Shown here: positions 1-8,571 of the stretch, piece by piece | Layout of the letters: every line of letters starts with the position of its first letter | How positions within the stretch are numbered: the first letter of the stretch is position 1 | Source: Nostoc sp. FACHB-110 | GTDB lineage: Bacteria; Cyanobacteriota; Cyanobacteriia; Cyanobacteriales; Nostocaceae | Length of the DNA: 64,000 nt | Assembly (NCBI RefSeq): GCF_014697425.1 | Contig: NZ_JACJRU010000024.1 | Location: forward strand, 50,144 to 114,143 | Reading direction: 5' to 3' | Program-made: the position numbers and the translations under genes | The notes under the pieces: generated by a model | What the model saw: the letters and a program-made list of their open reading frames with translations, nothing else | The model's database searches: none | What the model was told of the DNA's origin: nothing

Positions 1-2
1 AG

Positions 3-236
3 TTAAGGGTACTACATAAAATTTCTGGTGTTCCTGCCCACGGTATCGCTATTGATGATGATGTTCCTGTTCAAGACAGAGAAAGACTCATAAATGCTTT
101 ACTCAAGTTAAATCAGTCACAAAATAATCAACTACTACGCAATTTATATAACTCCAATGAATTGGTAAGAGTTGATCATAATCGTCACCTCGCACCAGTT
201 CGTGAAGCACTCAACCGAGTGGGAATTGCACCTTAA
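3..236 (+). CDS. phnD: Phosphonate-type ABC transporter substrate-binding protein, C-terminal end (partial)
   Basis: The frame is open from the window edge to a TAA at 234-236 and encodes 77 residues. It contains a PAHGIAIDDDVP segment followed by a helix rich in L, K and N, which resembles the C-terminal lobe of PhnD/PtxB-like periplasmic binding proteins. The ATPase and permease genes follow on the same strand, which makes a binding protein the expected first member. Such proteins capture phosphonate, phosphite or a related anion in the periplasm, and the ligand cannot be read from this fragment. The 5' part lies outside the window. Confidence 0.75.
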   Translation, partial: LRVLHKISGVPAHGIAIDDDVPVQDRERLINALLKLNQSQNNQLLRNLYNSNELVRVDHNRHLAPVREALNRVGIAP

Positions 237-241
237 TTAAT

Positions 242-356
242 AGTGCTGAGTGCTGAGTTGAAAGTGCTGAGTTAAACAGCTGCGGATTATATACCGAACT
301 TATTATTACTAAGTAATTTGTATTTACTCAGCACTCAGCACTCATATCTCAGCACT
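242..356. repeat. Inverted heptamer STRR arrays between phnD and phnC
   Basis: Bases 242-257 (AGTGCTGAGTGCTGAG) are the exact reverse complement of 327-342 (CTCAGCACTCAGCACT). Both arms are built of CTCAGCA-type heptamers, with a diverged unit after each. The 16-bp arms could form a long hairpin in the operon mRNA upstream of the ATPase start. Heptameric STRRs are known from heterocystous cyanobacteria; a processing or attenuation role here is inference. Confidence 0.75.
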
Positions 357-374
357 TTTATGGAGAGGTATAGG

Positions 375-1100
375 ATGAGTAATTTTGTAATTGAATGTCA
401 TAACCTGGAGACAGCTTATGCTGCTTCTCTGAATCGTCCTATCCTGAATGGAATTAATTGCCAAATCAAAGAGGGTGAATTTGTTGTTTTACTAGGACTT
501 AATGGTGCAGGTAAATCCACATTGTTGCGATCGCTTGTGGGATTAGTCCCTTTCACCAAGGGAGAAATTCAAATTAATGGGGTGACAATGACTCCGCGCA
601 CACTCCCCCAAATTCGCCGTGATATTGGGATGTTATTTCAGGGAGGCGGATTAATTCGGCAGTTGTCAGCCATTGATAATGTGTTGTGTGGCAGACTTGG
701 CGTCAGGACAACTTGGCAGACATTATTTGGCTTTCCAGGACGCGATCGCCTTTTAGCGATGGATTTATTGGCACAGTTAGGTTTAAAAGAACAAGCCTAT
801 CAAAAAACTAGTCAACTCAGTGGTGGACAACAACAACGAGTAGCGATTGCCCGGGCATTAATTCAATCACCGCAGATTCTTTTAGCCGATGAACCGATTA
901 CAGGCTTGGATGTTGTCGCCTGTCAACAGGTGATGGAAACTTTATCCCAATTACACCAGCAAGGGATGACGATTGTGACAGTGTTGCACGATTTAGGCAT
1001 AGCTGCAAAATATGGCCAACGTGCGATCGTCTTAGAAGCTGGACGCATCGTTTATGACGGACTTTGTGAAAACTTGCAAGCCCAATTCGCCAAATGTTAA
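375..1100 (+). CDS. phnC: Phosphonate-type ABC transporter ATP-binding protein
   Basis: This is a 241-residue ABC ATPase that would energise import through the adjacent permease at the inner face of the plasma membrane. Walker A is LNGAGKST, the signature is LSGGQQQR, Walker B is ILLADEP, and a switch His follows in TVLHD, so all catalytic motifs are intact. The frame opens at 318, but its first 19 codons come from the heptamer repeat. I therefore start at ATG 375, which is preceded by GGAGAGG at 362-368. It overlaps the permease gene by 7 nt. The family is PhnC-like; the exact substrate (phosphonate, phosphite or phosphate ester) is open. Confidence 0.88.
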   Translation: MSNFVIECHNLETAYAASLNRPILNGINCQIKEGEFVVLLGLNGAGKSTLLRSLVGLVPFTKGEIQINGVTMTPRTLPQIRRDIGMLFQGGGLIRQLSAIDNVLCGRLGVRTTWQTLFGFPGRDRLLAMDLLAQLGLKEQAYQKTSQLSGGQQQRVAIARALIQSPQILLADEPITGLDVVACQQVMETLSQLHQQGMTIVTVLHDLGIAAKYGQRAIVLEAGRIVYDGLCENLQAQFAKC

Positions 1101-1879
1101 ATTCTAAAATTCTTCGCCGTTACCCTTGGATGAGTCCTTTACTCATCCTTTTAATTGCTGTAGTAATTTATGCTTGGGCTTTGCGAGGTATCAAAGTCGA
1201 TTTTGAATTATTAACATCTAGCTGGCCTTATATTACTGATTTTGTTTCTCGGTTATTTCCCCCGGATACCACAGTTATCGATATAGCAATTAAGGCATTA
1301 ATTGAAACAATTCAAATGTCTTTATGGGGAACCACCATCGGGGCAATTTTATCTTTACCTATTGCGGTAGCAAGTGCTAGTAATGTTGCACCTAGTTGGT
1401 TGCAATGGTTGGCAAACTTACTGCAAAATGCTGTGCGTTCTGTCCCTTCAATTATTTTAGGGTTGATTTTCGTCGCCGCTACAGGCTTAGGCGCACCTGC
1501 GGGAACTTTAGCATTATCAATTTACACCATTGGCTATTTAGCAAAGTTTTATCAACAAGCGATCGAAGCGGTAAATGCCAAATCCTTAGAATCTTTGCAA
1601 GTAATGGGTGCATCGAGATTTCAGATTGTGCAGTACGGCATCTTACCCCAAGTCTTACCTTTGGGATTAGGCTACACCTTATGGATGTTTGAATATAATA
1701 TCCGCGCTGCTTCAGTTTTGGGTGTAGTTGGTGCTGGTGGAATTGGCTTTCAATTGAAGAGTTATATTGACGGTTTCGAGTACAACAAAGCCACAACTAT
1801 GATGTTAGTACTGTTAGTAGTTGTAACTGTGATTGATGCTTTTAGTAGTAAATTACGCCAGCGTCTAGATTCGATGTAG
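1094..1879 (+). CDS. phnE: Phosphonate-type ABC transporter permease
   Basis: This 261-residue hydrophobic protein has about five to six membrane segments. It carries the EAA-loop signature around residues 168-190 (LESLQVMGASRFQIVQYGILPQ), the cytoplasmic contact with the ATPase. Length and motif fit PhnE-family permeases. It starts inside the end of the ATPase gene (7-nt overlap), so the two are translationally coupled. No clear Rho-independent terminator follows the stop; a repeat element begins about 85 bases downstream. Confidence 0.88.
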   Translation: MLNSKILRRYPWMSPLLILLIAVVIYAWALRGIKVDFELLTSSWPYITDFVSRLFPPDTTVIDIAIKALIETIQMSLWGTTIGAILSLPIAVASASNVAPSWLQWLANLLQNAVRSVPSIILGLIFVAATGLGAPAGTLALSIYTIGYLAKFYQQAIEAVNAKSLESLQVMGASRFQIVQYGILPQVLPLGLGYTLWMFEYNIRAASVLGVVGAGGIGFQLKSYIDGFEYNKATTMMLVLLVVVTVIDAFSSKLRQRLDSM

Positions 1880-1963
1880 CTCTTCTTTTTCCTCTAAAGT
1901 ATCAAAAGAGAGTTAATTGCAAAGATTGGATTATGAAATTCAGAAAGTCATTTTAAAGAAATT

Positions 1964-2082
1964 AGGACTTACGCAAAATATCTCTCAAACTCTCATTTCT
2001 CCGTGAACTCTGCGCCTCTGTGGTAGCCTGCGGCAAGCCGCTATCGCGTCTACGATTTTCCGTAGCTTGTGCGTAAGTCCTG
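1964..2082. repeat. MITE-like element with GGACTTACGCA termini (copy 1)
   Basis: The element of about 118 bp begins with TAGGACTTACGCA and ends with TGCGTAAGTCCT, an inverted terminal repeat of 12 bp. Its interior holds a GC-rich motif (AGCCTGCGGCAAGCCGC) of a kind common between genes in Nostoc. No reading frame is convincing. Related ends occur near 33318-33395, 42591-42708 and 48533-48624. It lies downstream of phnE. Confidence 0.7.
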
Positions 2083-2578
2083 GAAATATTGGATAATACA
2101 GCACTTTGCTATACATGATTATCTGAAGCCTAAAGGCACACATTAAAAACCCTCCAGTCTATCTGCTTACCAGATTTTGAGACTGAAGGGATAAAGGTAT
2201 TGCTAGGTTTAAGCCTTTTGTTGAACAAAAAAGGTTTAAAGCTGTTTTCAATAAAATATGCGTAAGCAGTTAGAAAGATTCTAGTGCAAGAGTGCTATTC
2301 TCTCTCATGCTGGCGGTTCGGAACTCTGGAAGATTTGAACAAACCTAGTGGAGTTGAACCAAAGCGATCGCAATTGCTAATAAACTTGTCTTTTTTAGTT
2401 AATCACCTATAAAACAAGCCATAACATCTCTTGAGCAGAGTAACTAAAAGTTAACCAAATATTACGTCTAACCTTTGCGATCGCACTGACAACAATCGAC
2501 TAAATTTAGAACTTATAGATAATTAAAAATTAAAAACCATCAGCTTGATTTTTAATTTTTAACTTCTACCCACTAGGC
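2083..2578. other. Non-coding interval with two hairpins
   Basis: I see no gene in the stretch between phnE and the RNA-binding protein gene. Two inverted repeats stand out: about 2150-2190 (CCCTCCAGTCT pairing with AGACTGAAGGG, one mismatch) and 2211-2240 (TTTAAGCCTTTT pairing with AAAAGGTTTAAA, one wobble). They could be terminators or parts of a small RNA. The remainder is AT-rich with several GCGATCGC octamers. Confidence 0.4.
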
Positions 2579-3064
2579 TTAGTTTGTTGTTTGTGCTGCC
2601 AGCATTTGCTTGAGCTTTTCTAGTTCAGATGCCCAACGTGGATCTGGACGAATAGCATCAGATTCAGTGCTTGTGTTACTTTCGCTGCGTCCGCCACCAC
2701 TGCGTTTAGACTTCTTAGAGCCTTTGTCGCGGCGATTATTTTCTTTATTGCTGCTAGGAGTAGGACTGCTAGTAGCAGCTTTTGGAGCTTGCTCTTCGCC
2801 TTCTTCACCCTTTGTTCTGGGCAATGCTTTCTCTAGCTTAATTGGGGTGTCTTTGAACATCTGACCATTATATTTTTCAATAATTTGATCAGCTTGTTCG
2901 TCATTGTTGACAGTTAAAAAACCAAACCCACGACATTTTCCAGTTTTCCGGTCTTTGATTAATTTCGTGGTGACAGCATCGCCTTCTGCTGCAAATACAG
3001 CTTGCAGGTCTTGACGATCTATTTCTTCTTTTGGCAAATTGCCTATATATAGGCGAACAGACAT
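2579..3064 (-). CDS. RRM-type RNA-binding protein with long acidic/basic tail
   Basis: This is a 161-residue cytoplasmic protein. Residues 1-82 form one RNA-recognition motif, with RNP2 LYIGNL near the N-terminus and RNP1 CRGFGFLTV at about residues 44-52. Residues 83-140 are low-complexity and charged (E, K, S, N). A conserved-looking end, DPRWASELEKLKQML, follows. Typical cyanobacterial Rbp proteins are about 100 residues with a glycine-rich tail, so this is the longer class. A GGAGG site sits about 7 bases before the ATG. Cyanobacterial Rbp proteins bind mRNA and are often cold-induced; regulation here is not visible. Confidence 0.88.
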   Translation of the reverse strand: MSVRLYIGNLPKEEIDRQDLQAVFAAEGDAVTTKLIKDRKTGKCRGFGFLTVNNDEQADQIIEKYNGQMFKDTPIKLEKALPRTKGEEGEEQAPKAATSSPTPSSNKENNRRDKGSKKSKRSGGGRSESNTSTESDAIRPDPRWASELEKLKQMLAAQTTN

Positions 3065-3461
3065 GAACTATACCTCCAGAGTTGATGAACGTAGCAAGGC
3101 AAGAGAACAATCACTTGGCTTTGGCTTTTAAATAGATGCTATTAACCAAAATTGCCATAAACCAATTTCTTTTAATCCAAACTGCCAACCTATACAATAC
3201 AGTTTTTTGTTTGGATAAAGCTTTTTTATTACAAAAGCGCACACAACGCGCGGCTAATACCACCTTAATTCTAAAATTAGTAAATTAATTAGCCTACTGT
3301 CTGCCACAGTAAACATTTTTCTTAATGTCCTTGCCCGCAGAATTTAACACCATTCCTTACATTATCACGGTATCTTCTACGTAGCTAGTTCAGAACACAC
3401 ATTTCTCACTATATTGCCAGTATATCGTAACATAAAATACATTTTTTTCTCAATAACAGAT
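3065..3461. other. 5' region of the RNA-binding protein gene, no clear gene
   Basis: This stretch lies upstream of the minus-strand RRM gene. It is AT-rich, with runs of T near 3200-3240 and no coding-like frame. It probably holds the rbp promoter and leader, but no box could be assigned with confidence. Confidence 0.3.
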
Positions 3462-3641
3462 ATGGGAAACAAAAACCAGCCAATGGCTGGTCGATTGCTG
3501 CTGTGTTGGGAGGATAAAAAGATGCATTGGCGCAAGCAGCCGATCACACGAACTAAGCTGGGTTGCTTAATGATGACGGTTGCTAGGGATATTGTTAATA
3601 AATGTAACACTTGTGAAGAAATGTTGCAAATTTTTTCATGA
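3462..3641 (+). CDS. Possible small protein (59 aa), doubtful
   Basis: An open frame from ATG 3462 encodes a basic, cysteine-containing 59-residue peptide (start MGNKNQPMAGRLL, end CEEMLQIFS). An in-frame ATG at 3414 would add 16 residues. I do not recognise it. The start region contains a small palindrome (CCAGCCAATGGCTGG at 3477-3491). The amino-acid mix is plausible for a protein, but no ribosome binding site is strong and the region could equally be non-coding. Confidence 0.25.
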   Translation: MGNKNQPMAGRLLLCWEDKKMHWRKQPITRTKLGCLMMTVARDIVNKCNTCEEMLQIFS

Positions 3642-3701
3642 ATCAAAAAACAGGAAGAGAACATTTCAGACTAGCCTGCGGCAGACCCGAAGGGTCTACA
3701 C

Positions 3702-3743
3702 ACTTCATACTTCATACTTCATACTTCATACTTCACACTTCAT
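3702..3743. repeat. STRR array, six ACTTCAT heptamers
   Basis: Six contiguous 7-bp units are present, five ACTTCAT and one ACTTCAC. The array lies 6 bases downstream of the stop of the minus-strand M48-like gene. The same heptamer forms arrays at 11502-11557 and 57324-57365. Confidence 0.9.
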
Positions 3744-3749
3744 ACTCCC

Positions 3750-6077
3750 TCAACCTACAAGAAAAATATAAGCACCCCAAGCCTGGGCTAATACAGCCAA
3801 AATAGTTGACCAAATTGGGTGATGGCTGTAAAAAGTTTTGCCGCCTTGAGTTTGCAAAGTTTGGATATCAATCCAAGGTGTAGCACCTCGGCGGAACCAA
3901 CCTGTAACAGTAATTTGGCGACCAATCAAATCTTGGGGGTTGATTTTCTGCCCTAAGCTTAACCAAGGAACGTGATGTAATTTGATTAAACCTGTGCTGG
4001 ATTGCAAAATGAAGTCTTGAGCGAGGGAATTGGCAGTACCAGGACGACCTAATAGCTTACCAACTAGTTTGACATTAGTGCTATCGATGGGCAGGCTGGA
4101 TGGATTTGCTAACAGCTTAGATAAACTATCATCAACTGGAAAACTGGCATTTTTGAGATCGGGAAAAAAGGTATTCATCCGAATAACTAAGCCGATACTA
4201 AAACCAATCAGTAAGCAGCCACTTACAAAAGTCCAATCTTCATAAATCCACTTCAAGTTTAAAAACTTGAGGGAAAATGCAGTTTGCCAACTCAGCCAAA
4301 TTAATGCTGCAAAGATAAAACCCAAGGGGATACCCACAAAAGGAGCAATTTGGAGTAAGAAAGATTGGCGGGTAGTTTTGATTGATTGTTGGCGAGCGAG
4401 ATGGAGTTCGGTTTCTACGTGCCAATGACGGGCAATTTGACACAAACGTCCGGCGCGATCGCCAATTAAAGGATGACTATTATTGATAGTGAACCACCAA
4501 GAATAGGGATTGAGATGATCCCACATTAGGGCGCATTCAAAGGGGATATGTCCAACAACGCTACCCAAAGATAAACTTTGTTGGTAGCCCACAGGCATCA
4601 AGAGATTAAAACTTTCTAGTTCGTAATTAGTTTTTTGGGCTTTTTGCACATCAAAAGCAATTCCAATAGCGATTTTGAGTAAAGCACGAATTAAAGCATT
4701 AGGATTGCCAGTAATTTCGGCAGCTAGGCGATCGCTATAATCAATTCTTAAGCGCGATAACCACAAACCCGTCCCAGTAACTAAACACCATAAACCATAA
4801 GTCAAGCTAGCCAAAATATTAAATGGCCAGCGCACAAAACCTTGAGGTAAACTATTTCCCCAATCTGATATTTGCTGATATAGCCTGTAAATCGGTAGTG
4901 TAATCAACAAAATCAGCGACATCACCAAATAGTCACCGTGGGAGATGTGTCCTAATTGAGTCGCATAGATAGAGGCAATTTCATCATCTGCCAGTTGGTG
5001 TAATAATCCTTCACTAACGACAATACGAGCATTGCGGGGAAGATTGCCGTAGGTTAGGGCTATGGGTGCAGCTATAGGTAGAATTCGCAGTTGTGGTACT
5101 TGCCAGCGTTTTTGTTGACAGTAACGTTGTAATACTCTACCTGTTTCCCGGCTGTAATTGTGCAAACTATCTTTGGATAACGGTTGCTGTCCATAATATC
5201 TAGTTAGTAACCAATCTAGTAGCCAAGGAGATAAGGCGATCGCACTTAAGACAATTCCCAAGACAACCACCGTTGGGTCGCGGTAAAATAACTGTATTGG
5301 CTCTAGGTAAGGTAGCTTGATTAATATCAAGTTGACTGATGTCATGGCCAATTCTAATATTGCCCGCAATACCCAAAACACAGCAACAATTGTTCCTAAT
5401 CCCAGCAAACGTAAGGGTATTAGGTTGGGTTTGCGTAAAGGTTGCCAGACTTTAGCGCGTTTAGCTTGTCGCCAGTAAAGCTTGGGTTGGGGTGGTGTAT
5501 AGCCTTCAGATTCAACTAAAGCACCTGTGGCTGGAGTTTTAGAGCCACCTTGATGCACTATAGATGTTTCGATGTAATTATTTTGCCAGCTTGGTGATGA
5601 CATGGATGCTTGATAATCAGCTTTGTCTCTCTGCTTTGAAGAGACAGGCGAGCCTTTACCGTTTTTGGCGGCAGAATTATCGAAAGCAACAAAGCCACTC
5701 TCAGCTTTTTTGGCTACTTTTTTCCGTTTTTTAGCTTGGATTAAATGTTCGAGGGCGCGTTCTGCCCACTCTTGAACTTGACTATTATCGCTTGTTTTTA
5801 AAGTTTCACAGATGGCGATCGCCTTACGGACTTCGCCAGTGCGTGCATAGGCCATTACTAAACCAACACGAGCTTGTAAGCTAGTAGTACCATTGACTTG
5901 ACCACTAGCCACAGACTCTAGTTGAGCGATCGCTGCTTGGTAATTTCCTTGCTTGAGGGCAGTTAAACCAGCCTCCAAAGATGATTCAGCATGTGAAGGC
6001 ATAGAAATTCTGGCACTCCAATCTCTGCTAACTGATTCACGGTTAGATAAAACGCGACCCCGCGATGCCGTGGACAT
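3750..6077 (-). CDS. M48-like membrane protein with degenerate protease motif
   Basis: This is a 775-residue protein. Residues about 30-110 look like TPR helices, a basic linker follows, and residues about 220-300 hold two or more membrane spans. A peptidase-M48-like domain with further spans and a C-terminal OB-like region come next. In M48 enzymes the metal site is HExxH plus a Glu in an ExxxD context. Here the aligned segment reads YATQLGHISHGD, so the first His and the catalytic Glu are replaced by Thr and Gln. The third-ligand region reads RIDYSDRLAAE, with no Glu at the expected place. I infer it is not a zinc protease; a scaffolding or membrane quality-control role is possible. I start at ATG 6077; the codon before it is TTG. 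Confidence 0.8.
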   Translation of the reverse strand: MSTASRGRVLSNRESVSRDWSARISMPSHAESSLEAGLTALKQGNYQAAIAQLESVASGQVNGTTSLQARVGLVMAYARTGEVRKAIAICETLKTSDNSQVQEWAERALEHLIQAKKRKKVAKKAESGFVAFDNSAAKNGKGSPVSSKQRDKADYQASMSSPSWQNNYIETSIVHQGGSKTPATGALVESEGYTPPQPKLYWRQAKRAKVWQPLRKPNLIPLRLLGLGTIVAVFWVLRAILELAMTSVNLILIKLPYLEPIQLFYRDPTVVVLGIVLSAIALSPWLLDWLLTRYYGQQPLSKDSLHNYSRETGRVLQRYCQQKRWQVPQLRILPIAAPIALTYGNLPRNARIVVSEGLLHQLADDEIASIYATQLGHISHGDYLVMSLILLITLPIYRLYQQISDWGNSLPQGFVRWPFNILASLTYGLWCLVTGTGLWLSRLRIDYSDRLAAEITGNPNALIRALLKIAIGIAFDVQKAQKTNYELESFNLLMPVGYQQSLSLGSVVGHIPFECALMWDHLNPYSWWFTINNSHPLIGDRAGRLCQIARHWHVETELHLARQQSIKTTRQSFLLQIAPFVGIPLGFIFAALIWLSWQTAFSLKFLNLKWIYEDWTFVSGCLLIGFSIGLVIRMNTFFPDLKNASFPVDDSLSKLLANPSSLPIDSTNVKLVGKLLGRPGTANSLAQDFILQSSTGLIKLHHVPWLSLGQKINPQDLIGRQITVTGWFRRGATPWIDIQTLQTQGGKTFYSHHPIWSTILAVLAQAWGAYIFLVG

Positions 6078-6108
6078 CAACTATACCCGATTGGTCTACC
6101 AAAATGAA

Positions 6109-7737
6109 TTATGACTCCACTGGTGCTTGACCATAAAATACGGGTGCGATCGCGCTAAGTTTTAAATCAGGATGGTCTTCTAGTAATTGATGGCAATTCC
6201 ACTCATTGCGAAATAGCAATACTGGTCGATCCATACTATCTTTGACTGTGGTGGTGTTAAATAAACGTCCCACCTTGGTCAAAGCTTCCCAACCACCTTC
6301 TACCCAACGAGCAACGCTGTAAGGTAATAAATCTAAATAAGTTTCTACACCATACTCGTTTTGTAAACGAAACTGTACCACTTCAAATTGCAACTGACCA
6401 ACCGCCGCCAAAATTGGTTCGCGTTTAGACTCATCAGTTGAGTACATAATCTGTACAGCACCCTCTTCGCGCAGTTCCGAAATCCCTTTTTGAAATTGCT
6501 TAAACTTTGAGGGGTTGGGGTTTCTCAGTGTGGCAAATAATTCCGGAGAAAAATACGGAATTCCCTCATATTCCAGCTTTTGACCAGTGTAAATGGTATC
6601 ACCGATCGCAAATACGCCAGGATTATTCAAACCAATTACATCACCTGGATATGCCACATCAATTGATTCTCGTTCTTGAGCAAAGAGTTTTTGCGGACGA
6701 GATAGCCGCACAGCTTTACCTGTACGCGCATGATTGACTGTCATATCTTTTTCAAATCTGCCAGTGCAGACCCGGACAAAAGCAATGCGATCGCGATGTT
6801 TTGGATCCATGTTTGCTTGCAGTTTGAACACAAAGCCGGAAAATTCCGGGTAGGTGGGAGGAACTTCACCCACACTGCTGTTGTGAATACCTGGTTTGAG
6901 GGCGTAGTCCAAAAACGACTTAAGGAATAACTCTACGCCAAAGTTGGTCATGGCGCTACCAAAAAACACCGGGGTCATCTTCCCTTGATGTACCAATTCC
7001 AAATCTAGTTCCGGGCCGACTCCCTCTAAAAGTTCCAAATCGTTTTTGAGTTGGTAATATAGGTCTTCTTCCAGCAGTTGTTCAATTTTGGCATCCCCTA
7101 AATCAACAACTGTGTCGCGGGCTTCTTTGCTACCGTGGGCGCTACGTTCAAACAAGTGAATTTGTTGTTGCTGGCGATCAAATACACCCTTAAAGCGATC
7201 GCCCATCCCAATCGGCCAATTCACGGCGTAAGTCTGCAAACCTAATTCCTGTTCAATTTCATCTAACAGTTCTAAAGGTTCTCTACCCGGACGGTCAAGT
7301 TTATTGACAAAGGTAAAAATCGGTAAACCCCGCAGTTTACAAACTTCAAATAATTTGCGAGTTTGCGGTTCCAAGCCTTTAGCCACATCAATTAACATCA
7401 CCGCATTATCAGCTGCAGCTAAAGTACGGTAGGTATCTTCACTAAAATCTTGGTGTCCAGGCGTATCTAGGAGATTAATTTGACAGTTTTGATATTCAAA
7501 CTGTAATACAGTCGAGGTAATCGAAATACCCCGTTGTTGTTCCATCGCCATCCAGTCGGAGGTGGCTTTGCGTTGCGCCCGCCGCGCTTTTACCGCCCCA
7601 GCCTCGTGAATTGCACCTCCATACAGGAGTAGCTTTTCTGTGAGTGTAGTTTTACCCGCGTCAGGGTGAGAAATAATTGCAAAGTTGCGTCGCAGTTCTA
7701 CCGCTTGGTGAAGTTCTGACTGAATCTCAGTTGACAT
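6109..7737 (-). CDS. prfC: Peptide chain release factor 3
   Basis: This 542-residue translational GTPase recycles RF1/RF2 from the ribosome after peptide release. G1 is SHPDAGKTT, G2 lies around QQRGISITS, G3 is DTPGHQDF and G4 is NKLD, all intact. The domain order (G domain, beta-barrel, C-terminal domain) and length fit RF3 rather than EF-G, which is much longer. The gene is 31 bases upstream of the M48-like start on the same strand, so the two may be cotranscribed. Confidence 0.96.
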   Translation of the reverse strand: MSTEIQSELHQAVELRRNFAIISHPDAGKTTLTEKLLLYGGAIHEAGAVKARRAQRKATSDWMAMEQQRGISITSTVLQFEYQNCQINLLDTPGHQDFSEDTYRTLAAADNAVMLIDVAKGLEPQTRKLFEVCKLRGLPIFTFVNKLDRPGREPLELLDEIEQELGLQTYAVNWPIGMGDRFKGVFDRQQQQIHLFERSAHGSKEARDTVVDLGDAKIEQLLEEDLYYQLKNDLELLEGVGPELDLELVHQGKMTPVFFGSAMTNFGVELFLKSFLDYALKPGIHNSSVGEVPPTYPEFSGFVFKLQANMDPKHRDRIAFVRVCTGRFEKDMTVNHARTGKAVRLSRPQKLFAQERESIDVAYPGDVIGLNNPGVFAIGDTIYTGQKLEYEGIPYFSPELFATLRNPNPSKFKQFQKGISELREEGAVQIMYSTDESKREPILAAVGQLQFEVVQFRLQNEYGVETYLDLLPYSVARWVEGGWEALTKVGRLFNTTTVKDSMDRPVLLFRNEWNCHQLLEDHPDLKLSAIAPVFYGQAPVES

Positions 7738-7846
7738 AGTTAACCTAAATGTATTCCTTACCTTGTTACTTTACTTAACTTAATTTTTCTCTACTTTAGT
7801 AAGTCTTTTAATCTTAAAACAACGAGGCTCGTGATAGGGTCAAAGA

Positions 7847-7917
7847 GTCAATGGTCAATGGTCATTTGTCCTTTGTCATTGATTTTTATCTCTAACCTCT
7901 AGCCTCTAGCTTCTAAA
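7847..7917. repeat. Two adjacent STRR arrays (GTCAATG type, then CTCTAGC type)
   Basis: Five GTCAATG-type heptamers (7847-7881) are followed after 8 bases by four CTCTAGC-type heptamers (7890-7917). The second array runs straight into the AAAAGGAG ribosome binding site of the next gene, so repeat DNA forms most of its immediate 5' region. Confidence 0.75.
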
Positions 7918-7928
7918 AGGAGAAAAGA

Positions 7929-8270
7929 ATGTACGACCCAGACAAGCGAAAGCTTTTCTCGGCTTTGTGTCATGCAGCCATTTTTTTCAGTACAGCTTTT
8001 GTATCAGTCGGCATACCCATTGCTATGCTATTTATCTCTAACGATCCTGTTGTGCAAGAAAATGCCAAAGAATCTATTAATTTCCACTTTAATGTTTGGA
8101 TTTATGGAATTATTATTACAGCATTGATTTGGTTGACTTTGGGTTTGTTATTCCCCTTAGCTGGTATTGGCTATTTGCTGCATTGGGGACTAACAATTTG
8201 GGCGATCGCTCGTATACTTACCAATCCAGATCAACCTTTTCGCTATCCCTTCATCTTCCGTGTCTTATAG
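7929..8270 (+). CDS. DUF4870 family small membrane protein
   Basis: This is a 113-residue protein with an N-terminal polar segment and three predicted membrane segments (about 15-35, 55-75 and 80-98). The pattern NAKESINFHFNVWIYG is characteristic of DUF4870/Tic20-like small membrane proteins, whose function is not established. A good AAAAGGAG site precedes the ATG. The gene is flanked by repeats on its 5' side and stands alone on this strand. Confidence 0.8.
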   Translation: MYDPDKRKLFSALCHAAIFFSTAFVSVGIPIAMLFISNDPVVQENAKESINFHFNVWIYGIIITALIWLTLGLLFPLAGIGYLLHWGLTIWAIARILTNPDQPFRYPFIFRVL

Positions 8271-8431
8271 CACAATCATGTCAATTGCTAATAAAAAATT
8301 GAGCGTTCGTAATATAACAATCTCTCAAAACTCTCTGCTTCTTTGCGCCTGGAGCGTGAGCATTAAAAATTAATATTTTTCTGCGTAACTGTTAGCTACA
8401 TTAAGCGCCGACCAAGCAGTAAAATACAAAA

Positions 8432-8462
8432 TTGCCCTACAGCTTCATCAAGAGTAGGGCAA
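8432..8462. terminator. Hairpin between DUF4870 gene and hemB
   Basis: TTGCCCTAC (8432-8440) pairs perfectly with GTAGGGCAA (8454-8462) across a 13-base loop. There is no long T-run after it, so it may be a weak terminator or a leader hairpin of hemB. Confidence 0.45.
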
Positions 8463-8571
8463 AGGACAGTTAAGCACTGATTGTAGTCTGTCCGACTGCG
8501 GCAGAGAAAATCTCTGCTTTTGTGACGCTTTGTTTTGTGTCCATCGCATTATATCCCCCTTACAAAACATT

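Noticed and set aside
3702..3743. Tandem repeats as a possible CRISPR
   Set aside because: The units are 7 bp with no spacers, so they are STRRs. No cas gene is present.
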